A DNA stretch of 64,000 nucleotides, taken from the NCBI GenBank assembly GCA_964517135.1, contig CAZFBA010000005.1, forward strand, positions 1 through 64,000, in the 5' to 3' direction. Under the pieces are notes generated by a model. That model worked only from the letters and a program-made list of their open reading frames with translations. It did not search any database and was not told where the DNA came from. Source of the stretch: CAZFBA01 sp964517135. Lineage in GTDB: Bacteria; Cyanobacteriota; Vampirovibrionia; JBFMGH01. The stretch's first letter is position 1. Each line of letters begins with the position of its first letter. Made by a program: the position numbers and the translations under genes. Of this stretch, positions 35,875-44,841 are shown piece after piece.

Positions 35875-36160
35875 TAACTATCGTTTACTGATGGAATTCA
35901 ACTTAAATTCAAGCAGATCTTTTGCCTTATTACACCATATAAATAAATTAATTTACAGTCAATCAACGACCGACAACCCGGCATAATGCAGGTGAGATTA
36001 ATATTTGGAGAAATTTTCGAAGGCCGTTTTCTTTTAAAACTGAAAAAGCAAAGATAGAACGGTAGCCTGTTTCAAAAAGATTTACCGGGCACTTACGGAG
36101 CGCAATAACGCCTGTAAAAATAAGGCTAATAGTGGTTTTCCGGTTTGGCCCATTTAACAA
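35875..36160. other. intergenic region between pnp and the M16 gene
   Basis: About 290 bases that are GC-richer at 35985-36150 than other spacers. A 65-codon ORF on the minus strand lacks a ribosome site and a protein-like composition. The segment could be a folded leader of the M16 gene or an RNA; I recognise no class. Confidence 0.35.
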
Positions 36161-36197
36161 AGAGCCCCGCCTGTCAACCAGTTGGGGTTCTTTTTTA
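36161..36197. terminator. terminator hairpin after pnp
   Basis: AGAGCCCC (36161-36168) pairs with GGGGTTCT (36184-36191), followed on the plus side by TTTTTT and on the minus side by TTGTT. Position fits termination of pnp (minus); the better T tract faces plus. Confidence 0.65.
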
Positions 36198-36232
36198 AAT
36201 ATATAAATGATTATTATTTCTGAAAGGCTTTA

Positions 36233-38383
36233 TTAACAGTACTCTTCTTCCAAAAATTTATCTTTTTCTTCCGGTGTAATGGCCTTCATGGTAAGGTTAA
36301 TTCTTCCTCTGTCGTCAACTTCATTGACCTTAACGATAACTTCATCGCCAATAGAGACTACATCAGTGACACTGCGTACTCTCTGATTGACAAGCTGGGA
36401 AATATGAACCATTCCTTCTTGATTGGGGCCAATTTCTACAAAAGCACCAAGGTTCGGAATTATTCTAACAACCTTACCTGCTAGGATCATACCCTTTTCA
36501 AGCTTTCTGGTTAGTTTTTTAATTATACTAACAGCCTTTTCACCACCAGCAGCATCAGTACAGGTAATATTAACAATACCATCATTTTCAATATCAATAT
36601 TGACACCTGTTTCTTCGATAATAGCCCGTATCATCTTGCCACCAGGACCAATAACTGTGCCAATGCTCTCCGGATCAATCTTCATAGATATAATTCTCGG
36701 AGCCCACTTGGAAAGTGATTCTCTGGGTGAAGATATTACTTCCAGCATTTTTTCAAGTATGTGCAGACGGCCTTTTTTAGCTTCCTGAAGGGCACTCTCA
36801 ATTATCTGTAAAGAGATTCCCTGTATTTTAATATCCATTTGAAGCGCCGTAATGCCTTCTTTTCCGCCTGTAACTTTGAAATCCATATCACCAAGGAAAT
36901 CTTCAATACCCTGAATATCTGTCAATATCTTTACGGTATCTTCTTCTTTAATCAAGCCCATGGCAACACCTGCAATAGGTTGACTTATCGGTACACCTGC
37001 ATCCATAAGCGCCAGAGTGCTTCCACAGGTACTCGCCATTGAAGTAGAGCCGTTAGATTCAAGTACTTCTGAATTAACCCTGATTGTATACGGGAATTCT
37101 TCTTTTTTAGGCAATACAGGAGTAATAGCCTTTTCAGCTAGATAACCATGACCTACTTCTCTTCGGCCAGGGCCTCTATTTGGTCTTACTTCACCTACAG
37201 AATATGCCGGGAAAGAATAATGATGTATGTAGCTGCGAGAAGTCTGTGGATCTATACCGTCAAGCTCCTGCGCATCACCCGGTGACCCCAGTGTTAATAC
37301 TGATAAAACCTGTGTATTGCCTCTGGTAAACAATCCTGAACCGTGCGTTCTGGGCAAGACACCAACACTGCAATCTATCGGTCTTACTACATCAAGAGGC
37401 CTGCCATCGACCCTGCGATCTTCTTTAAGGATCATAGTACGCATAATAGTTTTTTCCAGCTCTTTAAAGATCTCTTTCTGGTATTTAATGCCTGATTCAT
37501 CAAGCAAAATAGCTACCGGATCATCATCCTCAAGTTCACCAAGAACATCTTCAAGCTTTTCCTGTATTTCTTTAAGCTTTTTATCTCTTTCTTTGCGGTC
37601 AGTAATATAATAAGCTTCTTTTACATCCTTTTCACATGTCTTTTTAACAAGTTTTTTAAGAGGTTCAAGGTCGACATCAATTGCAAACTTTTCTCTTTCA
37701 ACGTCAAGTTCTTTTGCAAATTCAAGTTGTGCATCTATCTGAATTTTTATGTATTCCTGTGCAACTTCAATACTTTTGAGAATATCTTCTTCAGAGACAA
37801 AGTTAGCCCCAGCTTCAACCATCATTATAGAATCTTTAGTGCCTGCAACTACAATATCAAGGTCACTTTCATCGATTTGCGTATAGGCAGGATTAACAAC
37901 AAACTCTCCATTTATCCGGCCAATTCTTACAGCACCTACAGGGCCAAGAAATGGCGCACCACTAAGCCATAAACCCATTGAGGCACCAAATAAAGCAAGA
38001 ACATCCGGCGGGTTAACTGAATCAGAACTTAACACAGATGCTGTAATCTGAACATCATTCTTATATCCTTTAGGAAACAGCGGCCTGATTGGTCTATCAA
38101 TAAGCCTGCAAGTAAGAACAGCTTTATCCGTAGGCCTGCCTTCTCTTCTAAAATAACCTCCCGGCACTCTCCCTACGGAAAACATCTTCTCCTCAAAATC
38201 AACCAGCAGCGGGAAAAAGTCTATCCCTTCTCTTGGCTGAGCACTCACGCCAACAGCAATTAGTATAACTGTATCTTCACACTTAACAATAACTGAACCG
38301 GCAGCATTTCTAGCCATATGGCCTGTTTCTAATGTTATTTCTTTTGTACCTATTGTTACAGTATGCTTCTTTGAAGGCAACAT
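36233..38383 (-). CDS. pnp: polyribonucleotide nucleotidyltransferase (PNPase)
   Basis: A 716-residue protein of normal length: first RNase PH domain (about 10-230, REGIDFFPLLVDFEEKMFSVG, GYFRREGRPTDKAVLTCRLIDR), helical linker, second RNase PH domain (about 320-545, TRGNTQVLSVLTLG, PNRGPGRREVGHGYLAEKA, GSTSMAST), KH domain (about 565-620, IGTVIGPGGKMIR) and S1 domain (about 630-705). It degrades mRNA phosphorolytically in the cytoplasm. It sits 75 bases downstream of rpsO with a hairpin between them, the classical rpsO-pnp arrangement. Confidence 0.97.
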   Translation of the reverse strand: MLPSKKHTVTIGTKEITLETGHMARNAAGSVIVKCEDTVILIAVGVSAQPREGIDFFPLLVDFEEKMFSVGRVPGGYFRREGRPTDKAVLTCRLIDRPIRPLFPKGYKNDVQITASVLSSDSVNPPDVLALFGASMGLWLSGAPFLGPVGAVRIGRINGEFVVNPAYTQIDESDLDIVVAGTKDSIMMVEAGANFVSEEDILKSIEVAQEYIKIQIDAQLEFAKELDVEREKFAIDVDLEPLKKLVKKTCEKDVKEAYYITDRKERDKKLKEIQEKLEDVLGELEDDDPVAILLDESGIKYQKEIFKELEKTIMRTMILKEDRRVDGRPLDVVRPIDCSVGVLPRTHGSGLFTRGNTQVLSVLTLGSPGDAQELDGIDPQTSRSYIHHYSFPAYSVGEVRPNRGPGRREVGHGYLAEKAITPVLPKKEEFPYTIRVNSEVLESNGSTSMASTCGSTLALMDAGVPISQPIAGVAMGLIKEEDTVKILTDIQGIEDFLGDMDFKVTGGKEGITALQMDIKIQGISLQIIESALQEAKKGRLHILEKMLEVISSPRESLSKWAPRIISMKIDPESIGTVIGPGGKMIRAIIEETGVNIDIENDGIVNITCTDAAGGEKAVSIIKKLTRKLEKGMILAGKVVRIIPNLGAFVEIGPNQEGMVHISQLVNQRVRSVTDVVSIGDEVIVKVNEVDDRGRINLTMKAITPEEKDKFLEEEYC

Positions 38384-38426
38384 AGTATATCCCTTGTAAT
38401 TTAATTATCAGTACTTCATTCCAAAA

Positions 38427-38449
38427 CAAGCGGGCAAAAAACCCGCTTG
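38427..38449 (-). terminator. rpsO terminator/processing hairpin
   Basis: CAAGCGGG (38427-38434), loop, CCCGCTTG (38442-38449), followed on the minus strand by TTTTGG. It lies between rpsO and pnp and may be a partial terminator that sets pnp expression. Confidence 0.75.
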
Positions 38450-38458
38450 CAAGCTTAT

Positions 38459-38728
38459 CTAACGACGCAGACCCAAACGTTTAATCAACGAGCGGTAACG
38501 TTCAATATCATTCTGGGCTACATAATTTAACAGCCGTCTACGTTTACCTACCATCATCAATAAACCTCTCCGAGTGTGAAAATCTTTTTTATGTATTTTC
38601 AGGTGCTCAGTAAGTTTGCGAATTTTATCTGTTAAGATGGCAACCTGAACTTCCGGAGAACCAGTGTCCTTTTCTTTTAACTGATACTCTTTTATCACTT
38701 TGTGTTTATCTTTATACTTTACGGACAT
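38459..38728 (-). CDS. rpsO: ribosomal protein uS15
   Basis: An 89-residue protein of exact family length: KDTGSPEVQVAILTDKIRKL, HLKIHKKDFHTRRGLLMMVG and KRRRLLNYVAQNDIERYRSL are S15 hallmarks. It binds 16S rRNA helices in the small-subunit platform. A clean promoter lies 44 bases upstream. Confidence 0.98.
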   Translation of the reverse strand: MSVKYKDKHKVIKEYQLKEKDTGSPEVQVAILTDKIRKLTEHLKIHKKDFHTRRGLLMMVGKRRRLLNYVAQNDIERYRSLIKRLGLRR

Positions 38729-38771
38729 TTATTTAAACCTTTCTTCACGCCCTTATCAATAACAATCAAAC

Positions 38772-38800
38772 ATAATATCACTCTCAACTTATATCTGCAA
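38772..38800 (-). promoter_or_regulatory. rpsO promoter
   Basis: On the minus strand TTGCAG (38800-38795), 17 bases, TATTAT (38777-38772). About 44 bases upstream of the rpsO start. Confidence 0.6.
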
Positions 38801-38973
38801 CATGGGTAAGGGTTGTACGTATCATAACTTTAAATATTAAGTAATAATCTTAATTATTTGGTGATTGAAAATTATCTTAAATAATTGACAAAAATTTTTC
38901 AGGTGAAACAATCATCTTAGACAATTAGATTATAAACACAACACAGAATCAACAAAATCAAAATCAGCAAGTT

Positions 38974-40098
38974 ATGGAAACTGAAAACTGCAAAAAAACA
39001 GCTCTTTATGAAAAACACCTGAAGCGAAAGGCTAAAATGGTCTGCTTTGCTGGTTGGAATATGCCTTTACAGTATGACAAAATAACAACAGAGCATATCA
39101 CAGTAAGAGAAAAAGCAGGTATATTTGATGTTTCGCACATGGGAGAATTTACCATAAAAGGTAAAAGCGCTCTGGATTTTCTGCAAAAGCTTGTGCCTCA
39201 AGATATATCTAAAATGAAAGAAGGAAAAGCCGTCTATACACAACTATGCAACCCTTCAGGCGGTATTATAGACGACCTTATCATCTACAGACTTCAAGAT
39301 GAAAACAACACCTATAACTTCCTTCTTATTGTCAATGCAGCTAATACAGCAAAAGACTTTGACTGGATCATTGCCAACCAGGACGATACCAGAAACGCAA
39401 CCGTTAACGATGTTACTGATAAATATAGCCTTATTGCTCTTCAGGGACCTGAAGCAGCTACTATACTTAATAGTGCCGGCATAGAATTCGGAAACCACCC
39501 TAAAAAGTTTTATCTTATTGAAACAACCCTCAGAGATTTCAAATGCATCATCGCCAGAACAGGCTACACAGGTGAAGATGGTTTTGAAATACTTATAAAA
39601 AATCAATATGCCCCTCAAATATGGGATTTATTAACAGAAAAAGGTGAACCCTGCGGCCTGACCCCTATAGGGCTGGCAGCAAGAGACACATTACGCCTTG
39701 AAGCCGCCCTACCTCTGCACGGTAACGACATTGATGAAGACACTACACCCATCGAAGCCGGTCTTGAATGGTCAGTCAAACTGGACAAACCCCACTACAT
39801 AGGAAAAGAGGTCCTTCAAAAACAAATTAATGAGGGTACAGACAAGATTTTTATCGGCTTTAAAATGCTCACACCCAATATACCACGCAAAGGGTGCGAA
39901 TTATTTCAGGAAGGAAGAATTATAGGAAATACTACCAGCGGAAGCATTGCACCATACCTGAATTGCTCCATAGGTATGGGTTATATAGATAAGTCTGCTT
40001 CTATAAAGCCAGGAGACAGAATAGAAGTATTAATCCGGAACAAAAAATATCCTGCTGAAATAGTTAAAAGACCGTTTTATAAGAGCGAAAAGAGGTAA
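38974..40098 (+). CDS. gcvT: glycine cleavage system T protein (aminomethyltransferase)
   Basis: A 374-residue protein: MVCFAGWNMPLQY near the start, VFDVSHMGE-type motif (IFDVSHMGEF), RTGYTGEDGFEI, GLAARDTLRLEAALPLHGND and the C-terminal barrel with GMGYID. It moves the aminomethyl carbon from lipoyl-H protein to tetrahydrofolate and releases ammonia. First gene of the operon gcvT-gcvH-gcvPA-gcvPB, with 5, 2 and 10 base gaps. I looked for a glycine riboswitch in the 245 bases upstream and saw none. No strong ribosome site precedes ATG 38974. Confidence 0.96.
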   Translation: METENCKKTALYEKHLKRKAKMVCFAGWNMPLQYDKITTEHITVREKAGIFDVSHMGEFTIKGKSALDFLQKLVPQDISKMKEGKAVYTQLCNPSGGIIDDLIIYRLQDENNTYNFLLIVNAANTAKDFDWIIANQDDTRNATVNDVTDKYSLIALQGPEAATILNSAGIEFGNHPKKFYLIETTLRDFKCIIARTGYTGEDGFEILIKNQYAPQIWDLLTEKGEPCGLTPIGLAARDTLRLEAALPLHGNDIDEDTTPIEAGLEWSVKLDKPHYIGKEVLQKQINEGTDKIFIGFKMLTPNIPRKGCELFQEGRIIGNTTSGSIAPYLNCSIGMGYIDKSASIKPGDRIEVLIRNKKYPAEIVKRPFYKSEKR

Positions 40099-40103
40099 GT
40101 AAC

Positions 40104-40499
40104 ATGTCTCAAAACCAAGAAATACCTGAAAACATCTTATGTACAAAAACTCATGAGTATGTAATTGTTGAGGGTAATACCGCAACAATAGGTATTACAC
40201 AGTACGCAGCAGAGCAGCTGGGTGAAATCGTTTATGTAGAGCTATCAGACATTGACACTAAAATCCCTAAAGGTGACAGTTTCGGCACCGTAGAATCTGT
40301 TAAGGCTGCTTCCGAGGTTTATATGCCTATTTCAGGTAAAATTATCGAGGTAAACGAAAGACTCACCTCTGAACCAGAGCTTATTAACGAAGATAGTTAT
40401 AATCTCGGCTGGCTGATAAAAGTAGAAGGGGAATTTCCACCTGAAGCCCTGGAAGAAATGATGTCTATGGACGACTATCTGGCATTTATAGAGGACTAA
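40104..40499 (+). CDS. gcvH: glycine cleavage system H protein
   Basis: A 131-residue lipoyl-domain protein. The lipoylated lysine is Lys67 in GTVESVKAASEVYMP, preceded by ITQYAAEQLGEIVYVELSDI and followed by the usual NLGWLIKVE. It shuttles the aminomethyl group between P, T and L proteins. It lies 5 bases after gcvT with AAGAGG as ribosome site. Confidence 0.97.
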   Translation: MSQNQEIPENILCTKTHEYVIVEGNTATIGITQYAAEQLGEIVYVELSDIDTKIPKGDSFGTVESVKAASEVYMPISGKIIEVNERLTSEPELINEDSYNLGWLIKVEGEFPPEALEEMMSMDDYLAFIED

Positions 40500-40501
40500 C
40501 A

Positions 40502-41875
40502 TTGACACAATTCAACTACTTACCAAATACAACCAGCGATCGAGAGCAAATGATGAAAACTATCGGCATCAGCTCTCAAGAAGAACTTTTCAACCAGATA
40601 CCAGAAGCTATTAAAAACATTACTCTCCGTATACCAGAAGCTCATTCTGAATTCGAGCTGGAAAAAAAATTAATTGAACTTGCTAAAAAGAATATCGAAA
40701 TAGGTGAATATATCTCTTTCATGGGCGCTGGCTATTATAACAGATACATACCGGCTATTATAGACAATGTTTTAAGCAGGTGCGAATTCTTAACCGCTTA
40801 TACACCATATCAGCCAGAAGTAAGCCAGGGAACACTACAGGCTATATATGAGTTTCAAACTATGATTTGCAGCCTGACAGCTATGGACGTTGCCAACGCT
40901 TCTATGTATGATGGAGCAACCGCAACAGCAGAAGCAGCTTTGATGGCTTCACGCATCACTAAAAGAGATAAGGTAATTGTTTCAAGAGCTGTTGACCCTG
41001 AAACACAACAGGTACTTAAAACCTACCTCTCTGCCCCTGAAATAGAAATAATTACTATAGGCTTAGATGACGAAGGCATAACAGACATTCAGAAGCTCGA
41101 AAAAGAAATTAATAAAGAAATAGCCTGTGTCATAATACAAATGCCCAATTTTCTTGGCAACCTTGAAGAAGTAAGAAAAATAGAACAGATCACACATAAC
41201 GCAGGGGCACTCTATATTACAAACATAGATCCCATAAGCGTTGGCTTAATAAAGCCACCAGGAACTTATAATGCTGATATAGTTGTAGGAGAAGGGCAAT
41301 CTCTTGGTTGCAGCCTGTCATATGGAGGGCCAGGGTTCGGTTTTATGGCCACAAGGCAAAAATACCTGAGACAGATGCCCGGCAGAATTGTTGGAGCAAC
41401 TGTAGACAAAACCGGTGAACGGGCTTTCACTCTCACACTACAGACAAGAGAACAACACATTAGAAGAGAAAAGGCTACAAGCAACATATGCACCAACCAT
41501 TCTCTGAATGCCCTTGCAGCAAGCATTTATCTCTCAATGCTTGGCCCGGCAGGGCTGAAAGAACTTGCAAACATCTGTTTTCAAAGAGCTCATTATCTGG
41601 CCAGTAAAATCAGTGAAATACCCGGCTTTAAGGTTCCTTATACCAATTTCTTCAGCAATTTTATTATTACTTTGCCTGATGGGACAACGGAAGAAAACTT
41701 CATAAGAATGATAAGCGAATATAAAATTCTTCCCGGAGTAACTATAAGTGCCTATTATGACGAAATACCGAACTCTCTGCTCGTTAGCGTCACAGAAACA
41801 AACTCTGAAGTCGAACTTTTCTTATTTATAAACGCTATAAGAGAAATATCAAAACAGCTGGAACTAGAGGATTAA
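40502..41875 (+). CDS. gcvPA: glycine decarboxylase P protein, subunit 1
   Basis: A 457-residue N-terminal-type half of glycine decarboxylase: GAGYYNRYIPAIIDNVLSR, TAYTPYQPEVSQGTLQAIYE, YDGATATAEAALMA, GEGQSLGCSLSYGGPG and RREKATSNICTNHSLNA. In this split form subunit 1 carries no PLP lysine and pairs with subunit 2. The start is TTG 40502, two bases after the gcvH stop, so translation is probably coupled. Confidence 0.96.
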   Translation: MTQFNYLPNTTSDREQMMKTIGISSQEELFNQIPEAIKNITLRIPEAHSEFELEKKLIELAKKNIEIGEYISFMGAGYYNRYIPAIIDNVLSRCEFLTAYTPYQPEVSQGTLQAIYEFQTMICSLTAMDVANASMYDGATATAEAALMASRITKRDKVIVSRAVDPETQQVLKTYLSAPEIEIITIGLDDEGITDIQKLEKEINKEIACVIIQMPNFLGNLEEVRKIEQITHNAGALYITNIDPISVGLIKPPGTYNADIVVGEGQSLGCSLSYGGPGFGFMATRQKYLRQMPGRIVGATVDKTGERAFTLTLQTREQHIRREKATSNICTNHSLNALAASIYLSMLGPAGLKELANICFQRAHYLASKISEIPGFKVPYTNFFSNFIITLPDGTTEENFIRMISEYKILPGVTISAYYDEIPNSLLVSVTETNSEVELFLFINAIREISKQLELED

Positions 41876-41885
41876 CAAAAGAACC

Positions 41886-43337
41886 ATGGCAAGATTAATA
41901 TTTGAAAAGTCACAAAAAGGTCGCCGGGGATGCCTGTTACCCGCAACAGGTGTACCGGAAATAGACGCAGACAGTATTATTGACAGCAGCCTTGTCAATG
42001 AAGAAGATTTATACCTTCCTGAGGCCTCAGAGCTAACTATTTCAAGACACTTCATAAACCTGTCACAAAAAAACCACTTTATTGAAAAGGGGTTTTATCC
42101 TCTGGGTTCCTGTACAATGAAATATAACCCAAAAATCAATGAACGGATAGCTAACTTTCACAATTTCACAAGGCTTCATCCATATTTGCCTATAAACTGT
42201 ACCCAGGGATCCCTTGAAATAATGCACGACCTGCAAAATTACCTTGCTGATATCACAGGTATGGACAGCATTACACTTCAACCAGCTGCCGGTTCTCACG
42301 GTGAACTAACAGGAATGCTCATTGTTAAAGCCTACTTTAAAAACAAAGGTGAAAAAAGGACAAAAGTAATCGTCCCTGATTCAGCACATGGAACAAACCC
42401 GGCTTCAGCTAGAATGTGTGGATTTGACATAATAGAGGTTAAATCAAATCAGAAAGGTCAGGTTGACATCCATACACTAAAAGAAATGGTTAACGAAGAC
42501 ATTGCAGCAATCATGCTAACCAATCCAAACACATTAGGGTTCTTTGAAGAAGACATACTTGAGATATCAGATATACTCCATAACGCAGGGGCTCTCCTTT
42601 ATTATGACGGAGCAAACCTGAATGCCGTTATGGGTCTCGTAAGACCTGGTGATATGGGCTTTGATATCGTTCATATAAATACACACAAAACTTTTTCTAC
42701 CCCTCACGGAGGTGGTGGGCCTGGAGCAGGGCCTGTAGGCGTAAAAAAGTTTCTCGAAAGCTATTTACCTGTACCAACAATAAGTTTTGACGGTGAAAAA
42801 TATTGTCTCAATTATAACCACCTGAACACAATAGGGAAGGTTAGATCCTTTTACGGTAACTTTGGTATTCTGCTCAGGGCATATGCATACATCTTATCTA
42901 TGGGTAAACAGGGTCTGAAACAGGCTGCCATGGATGCAGTACTCAATGCAAATTATCTGAAAGAAAAGCTAAAAACCGCTTATCATTTACCTTATGACTA
43001 TCAATGCATGCATGAATTTGTTTTATCCGGAGATAGACAAAAAGAGCAAGGAGTTAACACCATGGCCATTGCTAAAAAACTCATGGATTATGATGTTCAT
43101 CCACCCACTGTCTACTTCCCTCTTATCGTATCTGAAGCTTTAATGATCGAACCAACCGAAACAGAACCCAAAGAAGTTCTTGATGAATTTATTGAAACAA
43201 TGCTTGGGATAGCAAAAGAAATAGAAGAAAACCCTGAACAGGTCTTAAGCTCACCTCAAAAAACCCCTGTTAAAAAAATTGATGAGGTTCTTGCTGCAAG
43301 AAAACCTGATCTCTGTTACAAACCCGATAACACCTAA
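41886..43337 (+). CDS. gcvPB: glycine decarboxylase P protein, subunit 2 (PLP subunit)
   Basis: A 483-residue protein: GFYPLGSCTMKYNPKINE, the long SAHGTNPASARMCGF loop, TNPNTLGFFEEDI, YYDGANLNAVMG and the PLP lysine in INTHKTFSTPHGGGGPGAGP. It decarboxylates glycine and loads the H protein. The split gcvPA/gcvPB form is common in anaerobes and Gram-positives and differs from the fused form of most Cyanobacteria. Last gene of the gcv operon. Confidence 0.97.
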   Translation: MARLIFEKSQKGRRGCLLPATGVPEIDADSIIDSSLVNEEDLYLPEASELTISRHFINLSQKNHFIEKGFYPLGSCTMKYNPKINERIANFHNFTRLHPYLPINCTQGSLEIMHDLQNYLADITGMDSITLQPAAGSHGELTGMLIVKAYFKNKGEKRTKVIVPDSAHGTNPASARMCGFDIIEVKSNQKGQVDIHTLKEMVNEDIAAIMLTNPNTLGFFEEDILEISDILHNAGALLYYDGANLNAVMGLVRPGDMGFDIVHINTHKTFSTPHGGGGPGAGPVGVKKFLESYLPVPTISFDGEKYCLNYNHLNTIGKVRSFYGNFGILLRAYAYILSMGKQGLKQAAMDAVLNANYLKEKLKTAYHLPYDYQCMHEFVLSGDRQKEQGVNTMAIAKKLMDYDVHPPTVYFPLIVSEALMIEPTETEPKEVLDEFIETMLGIAKEIEENPEQVLSSPQKTPVKKIDEVLAARKPDLCYKPDNT

Positions 43338-43467
43338 ACAGAATCTTATAACAGTTCTCATTAATAAAACTTTTTAATATTTCAATACCTGAAAATATTC
43401 ATAATAAATATATTATGTAATAATGTGTATGAGAAACTCGTAAAACAATAATCAATGGGATAAAAAA

Positions 43468-44751
43468 ATGCGTCTACCAAATGAATGGGCATCAAAAATA
43501 ACTGATAAAGATCAGGAACTGGCTAAAAAGGCAGCCCGCCATATCATTAACAACAAAGATATGGATGCCTGGAGCTGTCTGGCAGATAATGAAGATAATA
43601 TGTTCGACTTCTTAAAAGATAAAGTCGCCCAGCGGCTTATAAATGCCGTAGACGAAAGTAATTATGCCAATCTTTTTGTACTCATGCAACGATACAATGA
43701 CTGGCTCGCTGATGTTATAGCACTTGCAGCCTCTAAATTTGATGATACAGAAATCAACGATAGAATGCTTGAATACCTCATCAATGGTGACCCAGATCAA
43801 CAATCTTATGCTGCAAGATATTTTGTGTATGTCGACTTTAAACCATCAACAACACCACTGATAAAAGCACTGGAAAGTGATAATGAAATATTAAAACTTA
43901 ATGCAGCTGAAGCTCTTGGTGCTCAAAAAAGTAAAAAAGCCTTTGAAGTTCTACTGGAAAAGCTTAAAGAAGATGACGACTGGAAAAAACTTGAGGCAGC
44001 TGAACTCCTTGCAGCATATGGAAACGAAGAGGCTTTAACCCCCATTCTAAAAGCAATGGTTACATCAAGCCTGAAAGAGAATATGGCTTCTGAAGCTGCC
44101 AGCCTGACCTGCCTTTCAGATCATTTTTATTCTCCTGATGAAGAAACCAAAACACTGGCCCTTGAAGCCCTGGATAGCGTAATAAGCGGGCTTCCTGAAG
44201 TTCTACCGCTCAGTAACGTACTTGTTTATAATCTTTATGAATGCATTGACACCCTTTTAAAGATAACAGAAAACGAAGAAAATTATTTAACCGGCAAATA
44301 TGCACAAATATTGCTTAGAGCCAGAACCAAATTTGAAACACTCGCCAATAATGAACAATATACATTTGATGAAGACAAAGAAACACTGGAAGAAATAAAG
44401 CATATACACAATATACTTCAGCTGAGAGATGAAACATTCTGGGATGATATGACTTATTTACTGCTTGAAGAGCTTATATCTCAAGATTTTAACCGTAAAG
44501 CAAATGCCATAAGCACCGTCGCAGAACTGGATTTAAAAATTGCCGGTGAAAAACTCGTAAATATTATCAGAAATCAAAGTACACCTGAAGTCATCTTATG
44601 CCAGGCTGTTTATGCAATACAATCGCTGGAATACGTTGAAGCTATTCCAGAACTCAAAAGACTTCTTATAAGAATCAATGACCCTAACCGCAGTGCCATC
44701 ATTCAGAATGCCATAGAAGTATTAGAGCATCCGGAAAAGACCCCTGCATAA
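43468..44751 (+). CDS. HEAT-repeat protein
   Basis: A 427-residue soluble all-helical protein. HEAT/PBS-lyase-type repeats are clear at about 115-210 (TTPLIKALESDNEILKLNAAEALG, KKAFEVLLEKL, KKLEAAELLAAYGNEEALTPI) and again at about 340-420 (NAISTVAELDLKIAGEKLV, AVYAIQSLEYVEAIPELKRL). The remaining parts are helical but diverged. No signal, membrane or catalytic motif. Such proteins are protein-binding scaffolds. It stands 130 bases after the glycine operon, and its link to it is unknown. Confidence 0.85.
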   Translation: MRLPNEWASKITDKDQELAKKAARHIINNKDMDAWSCLADNEDNMFDFLKDKVAQRLINAVDESNYANLFVLMQRYNDWLADVIALAASKFDDTEINDRMLEYLINGDPDQQSYAARYFVYVDFKPSTTPLIKALESDNEILKLNAAEALGAQKSKKAFEVLLEKLKEDDDWKKLEAAELLAAYGNEEALTPILKAMVTSSLKENMASEAASLTCLSDHFYSPDEETKTLALEALDSVISGLPEVLPLSNVLVYNLYECIDTLLKITENEENYLTGKYAQILLRARTKFETLANNEQYTFDEDKETLEEIKHIHNILQLRDETFWDDMTYLLLEELISQDFNRKANAISTVAELDLKIAGEKLVNIIRNQSTPEVILCQAVYAIQSLEYVEAIPELKRLLIRINDPNRSAIIQNAIEVLEHPEKTPA

Positions 44752-44769
44752 TAGATTATGAAACAGAAA

Positions 44770-44796
44770 AATTAAAAAGCAGCCTTATGGCTGCTT
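44770..44796 (-). terminator. terminator between converging genes
   Basis: AAGCAGCC (44777-44784), loop TTAT, GGCTGCTT (44789-44796). On the minus strand TTTAATTTTTC follows, so it mainly ends the glycine-zipper gene; the stem may also stop the HEAT gene. Confidence 0.75.
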
Positions 44797-44841
44797 ACAT
44801 ATATCTGGCAAACAGTAATAAACTTATTTGTAATGATTTTT

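Noticed and set aside
35963..36160. A 65-codon minus-strand ORF between pnp and the M16 gene
   Set aside because: No ribosome site, no recognisable fold, and it lies in a segment that looks more like a structured leader.
38729..38973. Glycine riboswitch before gcvT
   Set aside because: The spacer lacks the tandem aptamer consensus; only an AT-rich region with a stray TTGACA (38885-38890) lacking a spaced -10 is present.
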